Shown here: piece by piece, positions 9,736 through 17,957 of the stretch
Numbering within the stretch: position 1 is the first letter of the stretch
Layout of the letters: every line of letters begins with the position of its first letter
Assembly (NCBI GenBank): GCA_035653595.1
Contig: DASRBO010000038.1
Span: 1 to 64,000 of the forward strand
DNA length: 64,000 nt
Source of the DNA: DASRBO01 sp035653595
GTDB taxonomy: Bacteria > Actinomycetota > Acidimicrobiia > Acidimicrobiales > JAJPHE01
Direction: 5' to 3'
Notes under the pieces: generated by a model
Databases searched by the model: none
What the model was told of the DNA's origin: nothing
The model's input: the letters and a program-made list of their open reading frames with translations, nothing else
Made by a program: the position numbers and the translations under genes

Positions 9736-10683
9736 TCAGGGGGACGGCTGGGCCTCGCCCTTCTGCCTGGTCTCGAGCCAGCGCCTGAAGCCGGCGGCGT
9801 TGGAGTGCACCCCGTTGAGCGTCTCCAGCTTGTCCCGGTGGGCCGGGTCCACCGAGGCCAGCTCGGCGCCGAAGGTGGTGTCGAGGGCCTCGGCGATGTC
9901 GCGGCCCTCCCGCCAGGCGGCCTCGGCCACCTCGGCCCAGCGCCGCAGGATGGACTCGGCCTCCTCGAGGGTCGCCATCGGCTCGGGGACCAGCCCGTAG
10001 TGGGCCAGGGCCACCCCGGTGGGCCGGCGGGCCGCGAACTTGTGCAGCGAGTCGATCGCCGTCTCCAGGTCGAAGTCGGGCGGCGGGGTCGACGGCCGCA
10101 GCACGCCGGCGTCGGGCAGGCGCACGCCGACGGCGTCGCCTACGAAGAGGATGCCGCTGTCGGAGTCCTGCAGGGCGAGGTGGTGCTTGGCGTGGCCGGG
10201 CGAGTCGATGCAGGTGAGAGACCGGCCTCCGCCGACCTCGATCTGCTCACCGTCGGCCAGCACCCTGACCCGGTCGGCCGGGGTGGGGTCCAGCCTCCCG
10301 TAGAGGGAGTCGAGCAGCGGCCCGTAGACCTGGGCGGCCGAGGCCACCAGACGGGAGGGATCGACCAGGTGGCGCGCCCCCTTCTCGTGCACGTAGACGG
10401 TGGCCTCGGGAAAGGCGGCGGCCACGTCGCCGACCCCGCCGGCGTGGTCGAGGTGGATGTGGGTCACCACCACCGCCGGCAGCTCGCCGGCGCTCACGCC
10501 GAGGCGGGTCAGCGACTCCAGCAGCACCGCCACCGAGCTCTGGCTGCCGGTCTCGACCAGCACCGGCCGGGGCCCCTGCACCAGATAGCCGGCGGTCACC
10601 CGCTCCCACCCCCCGAGCAGGGTGTCGATCTGGAGGATGCCGGGGGCGAGGGTCACCGGTTCCACCGGCTGGACCTCGGTCAC
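9736..10683 (-). CDS. Metallo-beta-lactamase-fold hydrolase
   Basis: A 315-residue MBL-fold enzyme. The metal site is complete: HIHLDH (HxHxDH), a second His in DSPGHAKHH, the bridging Asp in FVGDAVG and a last His in LAHYG. The long C-terminal helical part after the fold resembles glyoxalase-II or lactonase-like members. The GTG start overlaps the stop of the dehydrogenase gene by 4 nt (GTGA), so the two proteins are made together. Because the upstream enzymes would produce glucose and then gluconolactone, a lactonase role is an attractive hypothesis. Thioesterase or other ester hydrolysis is equally allowed by the fold. Confidence 0.9.
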   Translation of the reverse strand: MTEVQPVEPVTLAPGILQIDTLLGGWERVTAGYLVQGPRPVLVETGSQSSVAVLLESLTRLGVSAGELPAVVVTHIHLDHAGGVGDVAAAFPEATVYVHEKGARHLVDPSRLVASAAQVYGPLLDSLYGRLDPTPADRVRVLADGEQIEVGGGRSLTCIDSPGHAKHHLALQDSDSGILFVGDAVGVRLPDAGVLRPSTPPPDFDLETAIDSLHKFAARRPTGVALAHYGLVPEPMATLEEAESILRRWAEVAEAAWREGRDIAEALDTTFGAELASVDPAHRDKLETLNGVHSNAAGFRRWLETRQKGEAQPSP

Positions 10684-11729
10684 TGGTTGACCTCGATGAC
10701 GACCTTCACGTCGTCGGGCTGGCGCTCGAGGGCGTCGGACCAGTCCTCGAGGGGCACCCGCCGGGTGATCAGGCCCGCCAGCCAGTCGCGGTCGGCTTTG
10801 GCCAGGGCGGCGGCGCCCATCTCGTAGTGGCGACGGTTGGCGTTGACCGAGCCGACCACCGCCTCGTTCTCGAGGACCATGTTGCGGTTGAGCGTGCCGG
10901 CGTCGACGCCCAGCTCCCGCCCGCCGGAGGAGACCCCGGTCAGGCAGACCACCCCGCCGGGGGCCACGTGGCTCATCACGTCGAAGACCAGCTGGCCCAC
11001 CCCGGTGCACTCGATCACCACGTCGGCGTCGGCGGCGGCCTGCTCGACGGTGCCGGTGTGGTAGGTCGCGCCCAGGGCGGCGACCAGACGGGGCTTGGGT
11101 CCGTCGCTGACCTGGTCCAGGACGTGCACGTCGAGCCCGGCCTGCCGACAGATCAGGGCGGCGAGCAGGCCGATCGGGCCCGCTCCGGTGACCAGCGCCT
11201 TGGTCGCCTTCCATCCCCCCTGGCGGCCGCCCACCATCATCACCTGGTCCCACGCCTTGGCCACCACGCTCGCCGGTTCCAGGAGCACCCCCAGCCGGCC
11301 CAGGCCCGGGTCGACCTTGACCGCGTACTTGGGCTGGATGCGGTAGATCTCCGAGCAGTAGCCGTCCAGGGCCTTGATGCCCCGCTCGGTGTACTGGCCG
11401 TTGCGGCAGAAGTCCCACTGGTCCACGGCGCAGGCCGAGCAGGGCACCGGATCGGGGCGGCGCACGATCCCCACCACCAGGTCCCCGGCGGAGAGCCCGG
11501 ACCCGGACGGGGCCGACCGCACCCGGCCCAGGGACTCGTGCCCGAGCACGAGCCGGTCCCGCCCCGGGGGAGCCCAGCCGTAGGCGCCGCTCACGATTTC
11601 GGCGTCGGTGCCGCAGACCCCGATGGCCAGGGTCTCGACCACCACCTCGCCGTCGGACTCGGGCGGCTCATCGACGTGATCGAGACGGGCCGATCCCGCC
11701 TTGCCCGGCTCCACCGTCAGTGCCTGCAA
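10680..11729 (-). CDS. Zinc-dependent glucose 1-dehydrogenase-like MDR enzyme
   Basis: A 349-residue medium-chain dehydrogenase. The catalytic zinc region is VCGTDAEIVSG with GHESLGRV, and a C-SAC-...-C cluster (PCSACAVDQWDFCRNG) supplies structural zinc ligands. GAGPIGLLAAL is the nucleotide-binding loop. The CGTDxEI start and the WDFCRNGxYTERGIK segment match archaeal and bacterial glucose dehydrogenases, which oxidise glucose or galactose to the lactone with NAD(P)+. I use the TTG at 11729 because a perfect AGGAGG (11736-11741) lies 6 nt before it and the fold begins immediately. It lies 55 nt after the GH15 gene and overlaps the MBL gene. Another sugar or alcohol substrate cannot be excluded. 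Confidence 0.87.
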   Translation of the reverse strand: MQALTVEPGKAGSARLDHVDEPPESDGEVVVETLAIGVCGTDAEIVSGAYGWAPPGRDRLVLGHESLGRVRSAPSGSGLSAGDLVVGIVRRPDPVPCSACAVDQWDFCRNGQYTERGIKALDGYCSEIYRIQPKYAVKVDPGLGRLGVLLEPASVVAKAWDQVMMVGGRQGGWKATKALVTGAGPIGLLAALICRQAGLDVHVLDQVSDGPKPRLVAALGATYHTGTVEQAAADADVVIECTGVGQLVFDVMSHVAPGGVVCLTGVSSGGRELGVDAGTLNRNMVLENEAVVGSVNANRRHYEMGAAALAKADRDWLAGLITRRVPLEDWSDALERQPDDVKVVIEVNQ

Positions 11730-11784
11730 CGCTGGCCTCCTCTCCCGATCCGGCCCCCACCGGGCACCGGTCGATCCTTGTCCG

Positions 11785-13704
11785 TCACCGAGGTGCCCGC
11801 TTCCGGGCCGCCGGCCCCCGGCCCGGGCGATGGTCGGGCACGGGGGCGGCCCGGCCGTGGCGGCGGCCGCGGGCCGAGGCCCCTCCAGTGGCCAGGTTGC
11901 GGGCCGAGTTGACCAGGGCCAGATGGGTGAAGGCCTGGGGGAAGTTGCCCACCATGCGCCCGGCCACCGGGTCGTACTCCTCGGAAAGCAGACCGACGTC
12001 GTTGGCCAGTCCGGCCAGCCGCTCGAACAGCGCAACGGCGTCGTCCTGGCGCCCGACCATGGAGTAGTTGTCCACCAGCCAGAACGAGCAGGCGAGGAAG
12101 GCGCCCTCCCGGCCGGCGAGGCCATCGACGGCCCCGTCCTCGGAGGTCTGGTAGCGCAGAACGAAGCCGTCCTGGACCAGGCGGCGCTCGACCGCGGCCA
12201 GAGTCGAGCCGACCCGCTCGTCGTCGGGGGGAAGGAAGCCGACCAGCGGGATCAACAGGACGCTGGCGTCGAGGTCGCCGGATCCGTAGTACTGGCTGAA
12301 CGCACCCAGATCCGAGTTCCAGCCCTTCTCGCACACCTCGGCGTGGATCCGGTCCCGCAGCGCCTCCCACCTCTCCAGCGGGCCGGGCAGGCCCATGTTC
12401 TTGACCGCCTGCACCGCCCTGTCGACCGCCACCCAGGCCATCACCTTGGAGTGGGTGAAGTGCCGGCGGGGGCCCCGCACCTCCCAGATGCCGTCGTCGG
12501 GCCGCTCCCAGCCGGTCTCCAGGAACTCCATGAGGGCCACCTGCAGGTCCCAGGCCGAGTCCTCGGCGCGCTGGGGTCGACGCACCCCCGATGGTCCGAT
12601 GACCCCGCCGGCGGCGGCGGATATCTCGCAGCCCATGGTGCGGGCCTGATGGAGGGCATCCATGACCTCGCCGTACACGTCGAGCTGGTACTGGCCGGCG
12701 GCGGCGTTGCCCACCCGTACCGGCCGGGAGCCCTCGTAGCCGGGCAGCCAGTCGACCTCCCATTCGTCCAGGCGCCGTTCGCCGGCCGGCCCGTACATGA
12801 TCTGCAGCTCTGACGGGTCGCCCGCCACCGCCCGGAGCAGCCAGTCCCGCCAGCACCGGGCCTCGTCGTAGTAGCCCGCACCCATCAGGGCGACCAGGGT
12901 GAGGGTGGCGTCGCGCAGCCAGCAGTAGCGGTAGTCCCAGTTGCGGCTGCCCCCCAGCGCCTCGGGCAGGGAGGTGGTGGGCGCCGCCACGATGCCTCCG
13001 GTGGGGGCGTAGGTCAGGGCCTTCATGGTGATGAGCGAGCGCAGCACCTGGTCGCGGTAGGGACCCTCGTAGGTGCACTGCTCCGACCAGCTGGCCCAGA
13101 ACCGCTCGGTGTCGTCCATGACGAAGCGGGCGGCGAGGGGACGGGGAGGCTCCTCGTTGGACGGGAACCAGGCCAGCTCGAACGGGATCTCCTGCCCCTC
13201 GGCGACGGTGAAGTCCGACACGGTGCTGAGGTGCTCGCCCCGGGTCTTGGCCACCGACCAGAAGCTGAGCGCATCGGGGCCGGCGATCGCCCGCAGCGAG
13301 CCGTCGACCCGCCGGACCCAGGGCACGGTGGAGCCGTAGTCGAACCTGATGACCAGATCCATGTGCATGCGCACCTTGCCGCGCACGCCCTGCACCACCC
13401 GCACCACCTCCGGATGGGCCTCCCGCGGCGGCATGCAGTCGATCAGGCGCACCCGACCTTCGTCGGTCTCCCACTCCGTCTCCAGGACCAGCGTGCCCGG
13501 GCGGTAGCGCCGGGTGACCGACTTGACCCCGCCGACGGGGGCGATCTGCCAGCGGCCGTGCTTGCGCTCCCCGAGCAGGGCGGCGAAGCACGCTCCCGAG
13601 TCGAAGCGGGGGGCGCACAGCCAGTCGATCGAGCCCTGGCGGGAGACCAGGGCGGCAGTGTGAGTGTCCCCAATGAGGGCGTAGTCCTCTATCCGGGTGC
13701 TCAC
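11785..13704 (-). CDS. Glycoside hydrolase family 15 (trehalase/glucoamylase type)
   Basis: A 639-residue cytoplasmic GH15 enzyme without signal peptide. The N-terminal half is the beta-sandwich domain, beginning with the family start IEDYALIGDTHTAALVSRQG and DWLCAPRFDSG. The catalytic (alpha/alpha)6 barrel follows, with NWDYRYCWLRDA at about residues 255-266 and WLPGYEGSRPVRVGNAA. A conserved NFPQAFTHL lies near the C-terminus. Actinobacterial members of this subgroup include characterised trehalases, while others are glucoamylases or dextranases; both would give glucose. A basic, low-complexity tail of about 30 residues ends the chain. The GTG start lies 7 nt from the divergent pyrophosphatase ATG. 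It is first in a probable operon with the sugar dehydrogenase and MBL enzyme. Confidence 0.92.
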   Translation of the reverse strand: MSTRIEDYALIGDTHTAALVSRQGSIDWLCAPRFDSGACFAALLGERKHGRWQIAPVGGVKSVTRRYRPGTLVLETEWETDEGRVRLIDCMPPREAHPEVVRVVQGVRGKVRMHMDLVIRFDYGSTVPWVRRVDGSLRAIAGPDALSFWSVAKTRGEHLSTVSDFTVAEGQEIPFELAWFPSNEEPPRPLAARFVMDDTERFWASWSEQCTYEGPYRDQVLRSLITMKALTYAPTGGIVAAPTTSLPEALGGSRNWDYRYCWLRDATLTLVALMGAGYYDEARCWRDWLLRAVAGDPSELQIMYGPAGERRLDEWEVDWLPGYEGSRPVRVGNAAAGQYQLDVYGEVMDALHQARTMGCEISAAAGGVIGPSGVRRPQRAEDSAWDLQVALMEFLETGWERPDDGIWEVRGPRRHFTHSKVMAWVAVDRAVQAVKNMGLPGPLERWEALRDRIHAEVCEKGWNSDLGAFSQYYGSGDLDASVLLIPLVGFLPPDDERVGSTLAAVERRLVQDGFVLRYQTSEDGAVDGLAGREGAFLACSFWLVDNYSMVGRQDDAVALFERLAGLANDVGLLSEEYDPVAGRMVGNFPQAFTHLALVNSARNLATGGASARGRRHGRAAPVPDHRPGRGPAARKRAPR

Positions 13705-13710
13705 CGGGTA

Positions 13711-14220
13711 ATGGTTAGCATCCGCACGGTGGACGTGGAGGCGATCATCGAGATCCCCCGGGGCTCTCGCAACAAGTACGAGATCGACCACGGCACCGGG
13801 GAGATCTGGCTGGACCGGCTCCTGTTCACCGCCACCCAGTACCCGGCCGACTACGGCTTCATCCCCCACACCCTGGCCGATGACGGGGACCCCCTCGACG
13901 TGCTGGTCCTGCTGGACGAGCCCACCTTTCCGGGCTGCCACATCCGGGTGAGGCCGGTCGGGGTGTTCCGCATGCGGGACGAGAAGGGCGAGGACTGCAA
14001 GGTGCTGGCCGTCCCCGCCACCGACCCCCGGTGGGGCGAGGTCAGTGACATCGACGACCTCTCCGCCCACCAGCTCGACGAGATCCGCCACTTCTTCGCC
14101 GTTTACAAGGAGCTGGAGCCGGGCAAGGGGACCGAGGTGGTCGGGTGGGCCGGATCCAGGGACGCCGGCGAGCTGATCACTACCGCCAGGGCCGCCGCCG
14201 GTGGACCGGAACCGGCTTGA
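13711..14220 (+). CDS. ppa: Inorganic pyrophosphatase, family I
   Basis: A 169-residue soluble pyrophosphatase that hydrolyses PPi to two phosphates. Family features are IEIPRGSRNKYEIDH, DYGFIPHT, the signature DGDPLDV with its metal-binding Asp residues, and KELEPGKGTEVVGW near the end. Two starts are possible. The ATG at 13711 gives six extra residues. The GTG at 13729 gives the usual family start and has a TAGCAT -10 box 7 nt upstream, suggesting a leaderless mRNA. The stop overlaps the TTG of a GGDEF-EAL gene (TTGA). Since diguanylate cyclases release two PPi per c-di-GMP, this coupling makes biochemical sense, although the enzyme also serves general biosynthesis. Confidence 0.95.
   Translation: MVSIRTVDVEAIIEIPRGSRNKYEIDHGTGEIWLDRLLFTATQYPADYGFIPHTLADDGDPLDVLVLLDEPTFPGCHIRVRPVGVFRMRDEKGEDCKVLAVPATDPRWGEVSDIDDLSAHQLDEIRHFFAVYKELEPGKGTEVVGWAGSRDAGELITTARAAAGGPEPA
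13716..13721 (+). promoter_or_regulatory. -10 box TAGCAT for leaderless ppa
   Basis: TAGCAT lies 7 nt before the GTG at 13729. If used, translation starts at GTG 13729 rather than ATG 13711, because the ATG would not be transcribed. No clear -35 element is seen. Confidence 0.4.
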
Positions 14221-15581
14221 GCGACCAGCAGGCGGCCGAGCGCCGACGCCACCCCAGCGCCGTACCCGAACGGAGTGACGACGAGGATCCGGTGGAGGCC
14301 CTGGCCTATGCCGCCACCCACGACCCTCTGACCGGGCTGCCCAACCGGAGCCTGCTCGACCGCCGCCTGGTCGCCGCCCTCGACCGCCACCGCCGGCGGG
14401 AGGAGACGGTGGCGGTGATCTTCCTCGATCTCGACCTGTTCAAGAAGGTCAACGACAGCCTCGGCCACCGGGCGGGCGACGAGCTCCTCGTGGCCGCCGC
14501 CGGTCGGATCCAGTCCGTCATCCGGCCTTCGGACACGGTGGCCCGTTTCGGCGGCGACGAGTTCGTCGTCATCTGCGAGGGACTGATCGGCGAGATCGAG
14601 GCCATGGGCATCGCCGACCGGATCCGCGAGGCGCTCGAGCGGGTGTTCGTGGTGCAGAGCCACGAGGTCTACGTGTCGGCCAGTCTCGGGGTGGCCTTCC
14701 CCCGCAGCGACGACTACGACGCCGAGTCGATCCTGGCCGACGCCGACACGGCCATGTTCAGGGCGAAGGAGGCCGGCCGGGGCCGGTGCGAGCCCTACGA
14801 CCGCCGCATGCGGGAGCGGGCGATTGAGCGGCTCGAGACCGAGGCCGCCCTGCGGCGGGCGCTGGAGACGGGCCAGCTGCGCCTGGCCTACCAGCCGGTG
14901 GTCGACCTGGCCTCGGGGCGCATCGACGCCGTCGAGGCCCTGGTGCGGTGGGACCACCCCGAGCGGGGGTTGCTGAACCCGGACAGCTTCATCGCCCTGG
15001 CCGAGGAGACCGGCCTGATCGTGGCGGTCGGCTCATGGGCCATCGATGCCGCCTTCGCCCAGCAGGCCCGCTGGAGCGGGACCGGACTCAGCTCATCGGT
15101 GAACGTGTCGGGCCGCCAGCTCACCCGGCCTGAGCTGGTGGGCTCGGTCGGCGCCGCCATCGAGGCCTCGGGGGTGGACCCGGCTCGCATCCACCTGGAG
15201 ATCACCGAGAACGCCGTCATCGAGGATCCGGCCGCCACCATGTCGGCCCTGCGGGCCCTCAAGGCGCTGGGGGTAGGGCTGGTGCTCGACGACTTCGGCA
15301 CGGGCTACGCGTCGCTCTCGGCCCTGCGCCGCTTTCCCATCGACGGGATCAAGGTGGACCGGTCCTTCGTGCGGGGGGTGGCCCGGTTCCCCGAGGACAG
15401 GGCGATCGTGCGGGCGGTGGTGAGGCTGGCGTCGGACCTCGGGCTCAGCGTGGTGGCCGAGGGGGTGGAGAGCACCGAGCAGCGCGACGTGCTGCTCGAG
15501 CTGGGATGCCGACGGGGCCAGGGCTATCTGTTCTCGGCCGCCCTCGGCCCTGAGGAGGTCGAGCTGCTGGCCAACCGCTGA
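14217..15581 (+). CDS. GGDEF-EAL bifunctional c-di-GMP enzyme
   Basis: A 454-residue cytoplasmic protein with a GGDEF domain (about 30-195) and an EAL domain (about 205-450), and no sensor or membrane segment. The cyclase site GGDEF is intact at 112-116, with the inhibitory RxxD (RPSD) five residues upstream. The phosphodiesterase site is also intact: EAL at 240-242, NVSG, EITEN, DDFGTGYASL, KVDRSF and AEGVE. Both activities are therefore possible. The TTG start overlaps the ppa stop. The GTG at 14292 has a better ribosome site (GAGG, 5 nt spacing) and would remove only 25 disordered residues. Two hairpins follow the gene. Confidence 0.93.
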   Translation: MSDQQAAERRRHPSAVPERSDDEDPVEALAYAATHDPLTGLPNRSLLDRRLVAALDRHRRREETVAVIFLDLDLFKKVNDSLGHRAGDELLVAAAGRIQSVIRPSDTVARFGGDEFVVICEGLIGEIEAMGIADRIREALERVFVVQSHEVYVSASLGVAFPRSDDYDAESILADADTAMFRAKEAGRGRCEPYDRRMRERAIERLETEAALRRALETGQLRLAYQPVVDLASGRIDAVEALVRWDHPERGLLNPDSFIALAEETGLIVAVGSWAIDAAFAQQARWSGTGLSSSVNVSGRQLTRPELVGSVGAAIEASGVDPARIHLEITENAVIEDPAATMSALRALKALGVGLVLDDFGTGYASLSALRRFPIDGIKVDRSFVRGVARFPEDRAIVRAVVRLASDLGLSVVAEGVESTEQRDVLLELGCRRGQGYLFSAALGPEEVELLANR

Positions 15582-15595
15582 CCCCGGTTCAGCGG
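15575..15595. terminator. Hairpin overlapping stop codon of GGDEF-EAL gene
   Basis: CCGCTGA and TCAGCGG form a perfect 7-bp stem with a 7-nt loop, beginning inside the last codons and including the TGA. A second hairpin follows directly. There is no T-tract. Confidence 0.5.
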
Positions 15596-15603
15596 TGCGA
15601 CGA

Positions 15604-15624
15604 GGCCGGCCGGAGACCCCGGCC
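15604..15624. terminator. Second hairpin after GGDEF-EAL gene
   Basis: GGCCGG and CCGGCC form a 6-bp stem around a 9-nt loop in the gap between two convergent genes. Together with the preceding hairpin it probably ends transcription from the left. Confidence 0.4.
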
Positions 15625-15684
15625 AGGGTCGGGCGGCCATCTCGGGGCGCCGAGGCGCACTATCACCCGGTGCCGGGGCCGCCG

Positions 15685-15720
15685 ACTCGGCGCAGGAGCT
15701 CGATCACTCGGCGCAGGAGC
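15685..15720. repeat. 15-bp direct repeat duplicating the 3' end of the protease gene
   Basis: ACTCGGCGCAGGAGC occurs at 15685-15699 and again at 15706-15720 (21-nt period). The right copy contains the last codons, with the final Cys, and the first base of the stop codon of the MarP-like gene on the minus strand. The left copy lies in the downstream spacer. Confidence 0.8.
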
Positions 15721-16873
15721 CGGTGCCGGTGGGTGTGTCGGTCCGCTCGGCCGACTGGATGCGGCTCACGACCGGCGGGGTGGTGAGGGCGTAGCCGATG
15801 TCGGGCTGGGAGGCCGAGCGGGAGAAGACCACGCCCACCACCGTCCCGTTCGGTTCCACCAGCGGGCCGCCCGAGTTGCCGGCCCGGATGTTGGCGTGCA
15901 CCTCGTAGACGGACCGGCGGGTGAGTCCGCTCCCGTAGATGTCGCGCCCCAACGCCTCGAACTCCTGGTCGACGGCGGCCGGCTCGGCGTCGAAGGGGCC
16001 GCCGCCGGGGTAGCCGAGCACCGCTCCCTGGGTCCCGTTGGACACCGTCGAGTCGAGGATGTTGAGCGGAGGCCCGAACAGCGGGCCCGCCCGCAGCACG
16101 GCCAGGTCGAAGTTGGGATCGAAGTAGATGGGGACGGCGAAGTGGCGGCCCCCCTGGTCGAGGACCGTGATGGAGTGGGTGCCCGCTATCACGTGGGCGT
16201 TGGTGACCACCGTGTCGCGCCCGACGACGAAGCCCGAGCCCTCAAGCAGCTCGCCGCAGCCCTCGGCCACGACCTTGACCGTCGACGCCGATGCCGACTG
16301 GACGGCGGCGCGCAGGGTGGGATCGGTGGGCAGCGGGGCGGCCCCGACGGACTGGGGCGCCAGCTGGGCGAAGACCTGCGGGAAGCCGTGGGTGTCCAGC
16401 AGCTTCTGGATGCGCGAGAACACGGTGGGGGCCGGAGGCAGGATGGCGTCGATGCCCCGCAGGATGCTGGATCCGTTTATGGCGCTCGACACCCGCGACA
16501 CCGGGGCGGTGGCCAGCATGCTGGCGACGATCCAGGCCGCCAGGAGGCTGGCGACCACCGCCACCACCGCTCCGACGCCTGAGTCGGCCGGGCCCAGGTG
16601 GACCCGGCGGATGACGCGCCACACCCGCACGCCCAGGTGCCGGCCCAGGCCGCCCACCACCGAGGCGGCCCCGAACACCACGACGAGGGAGAGGATGGCC
16701 TTGGCCACCGGACCGGAAACCAGCCGGGCCACGCTGGGGGCGATGGCCGCTCCGGCCAGCAGGCCGATCCAGAACCCGCCGAAGGAGAGCACCTGGACGG
16801 CGGCACCGAGCCTCAGCCCTCGCACCAGGGAGAGCAGCACGAGGACGATCAGGATGACGTCGACGAGGTTCAC
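15704..16873 (-). CDS. MarP-like membrane serine protease (CvpA domain plus trypsin-like domain)
   Basis: A 389-residue protein with four N-terminal membrane helices of the CvpA/colicin V production type (about residues 3-125). A linker and an extracytoplasmic chymotrypsin-like protease domain follow. The triad is His227 (TNAHV), Asp256 (FDLAVL) and Ser334 (GNSGGP). Cys206 and Cys387 are 181 residues apart, the same separation as the disulfide reported for Mycobacterium tuberculosis MarP, the acid-resistance protease. A similar envelope or acid-stress role is therefore likely. The start is GTG at 16873. A TAACCT element lies 9 nt before it. The gene is divergent from the beta-propeller lipoprotein. 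Confidence 0.92.
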   Translation of the reverse strand: MNLVDVILIVLVLLSLVRGLRLGAAVQVLSFGGFWIGLLAGAAIAPSVARLVSGPVAKAILSLVVVFGAASVVGGLGRHLGVRVWRVIRRVHLGPADSGVGAVVAVVASLLAAWIVASMLATAPVSRVSSAINGSSILRGIDAILPPAPTVFSRIQKLLDTHGFPQVFAQLAPQSVGAAPLPTDPTLRAAVQSASASTVKVVAEGCGELLEGSGFVVGRDTVVTNAHVIAGTHSITVLDQGGRHFAVPIYFDPNFDLAVLRAGPLFGPPLNILDSTVSNGTQGAVLGYPGGGPFDAEPAAVDQEFEALGRDIYGSGLTRRSVYEVHANIRAGNSGGPLVEPNGTVVGVVFSRSASQPDIGYALTTPPVVSRIQSAERTDTPTGTGSCAE

Positions 16874-16949
16874 TCGGCGGCGAGGTTACCGGGGGGCCGC
16901 GGCGGCCCGGATGCGCCGAAGAGTGAAAGCCGACACCATCGCCAGCGTG

Positions 16950-17957
16950 ATGCCACGGCGCATGGTCCCCCTGCGTTCCCGTCGACTGGGCCGCGCCCTC
17001 CGCGTGGCGCTGTCGATCGCCGCCTTGGTCGGCGTGGGCGGATGCAGCTCCGAGCCGGGCGCCCCGAACGCGACGGGCCCGCCATTTCGGGGGACCCTGG
17101 CGGTGGTGGAGGTCGGCGCAGGCAAGCTGGCGACCATCGCCGTGCCCGGCGGGCACCCGGGTCCGGTGGCCGACTCCGGACTCTCCCCGGTGGCGGTGGC
17201 GGTGGCGGGCGGCACCGCCTGGGTGGCGGCGTCGCTGTCCGGTGCCCTCATACCGGTGGACCTGCGCACAGGCGCCGCCGGCACCCCCATCCAGGTCGGC
17301 GGTCGTCCGACGGCGCTGGCCCTCTTCGACTCGGGCCACGCCGCCCTGGTGGTCGACAGTGTGGACGCCGACGTCACCGCCGTGGACCTGGCCCACCACC
17401 GGGTCGGCCGCACGGTGCCACTGCCGGGGGTGCCGGTCGCGGTGGCGGTGGCAGGCGGGACCGCCTACATCGCCGACCGGGCCGGCGACCGCCTCTACCC
17501 CCTCGCCCTCGGCGACGGCCACCTCGGGCCCCCCATAGCCGTCGGCGGGGCCCCGTCGTCCATCGCCGTCTCCCCCGACGGCCGGCGGGCGTGGGTGACC
17601 GACAGCGCGTCCTCGACGGTGAGCGTGGTGGACCTCGCCGCCGGGCGGACCACCTCCACCGTCGCGGTGGGGGCGGACCCGCTGGGGGTGGCGGTGTCAC
17701 CCGACGGGACGCTGGTGGCCGTCACCGAGGCGGCGATCGCTTCGGTGGCGGTCATCGACGCCTCCGACGATCGGGCCGTGGCCAACGTGGCCGTGGGGGA
17801 GGACCCCTACGGAGTGGCGATAGACCCCGACGATGTCGCCTGGATCAGCGACGCCGGCTCCGGTGACGTGATGGCAGTCGACCTGCGCAGCAGGAGGGTC
17901 AGGGCGCCGATCGAGTTGGGCGACGTTTCGCCCGAGGCGGTGGCGCTCAGCCGCTGA
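16950..17957 (+). CDS. YVTN-type beta-propeller lipoprotein
   Basis: A 335-residue exported lipoprotein. Its signal peptide ends in a lipobox VGGC (about residue 34). The rest is made of six or seven repeated blades of about 40-45 residues with the pattern xVAVSPDG-xx-VWVTDxxSxTVSVVDLxxGR-xVxTVxVG, clear in the second half of the protein. Such propellers usually bind ligands or partners at the cell surface and have no enzymatic motif here. Three neighbouring starts exist (GTG 16947, ATG 16950, ATG 16962), all before the signal peptide. The last 11 nt overlap the 3' end of the convergent helicase gene. Confidence 0.85.
   Translation: MPRRMVPLRSRRLGRALRVALSIAALVGVGGCSSEPGAPNATGPPFRGTLAVVEVGAGKLATIAVPGGHPGPVADSGLSPVAVAVAGGTAWVAASLSGALIPVDLRTGAAGTPIQVGGRPTALALFDSGHAALVVDSVDADVTAVDLAHHRVGRTVPLPGVPVAVAVAGGTAYIADRAGDRLYPLALGDGHLGPPIAVGGAPSSIAVSPDGRRAWVTDSASSTVSVVDLAAGRTTSTVAVGADPLGVAVSPDGTLVAVTEAAIASVAVIDASDDRAVANVAVGEDPYGVAIDPDDVAWISDAGSGDVMAVDLRSRRVRAPIELGDVSPEAVALSR

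Noticed and set aside
11717..13618. 633-codon minus-strand frame inside the GH15 gene
   Set aside because: It runs out of frame with the clearly conserved GH15 sequence and has shadow composition.
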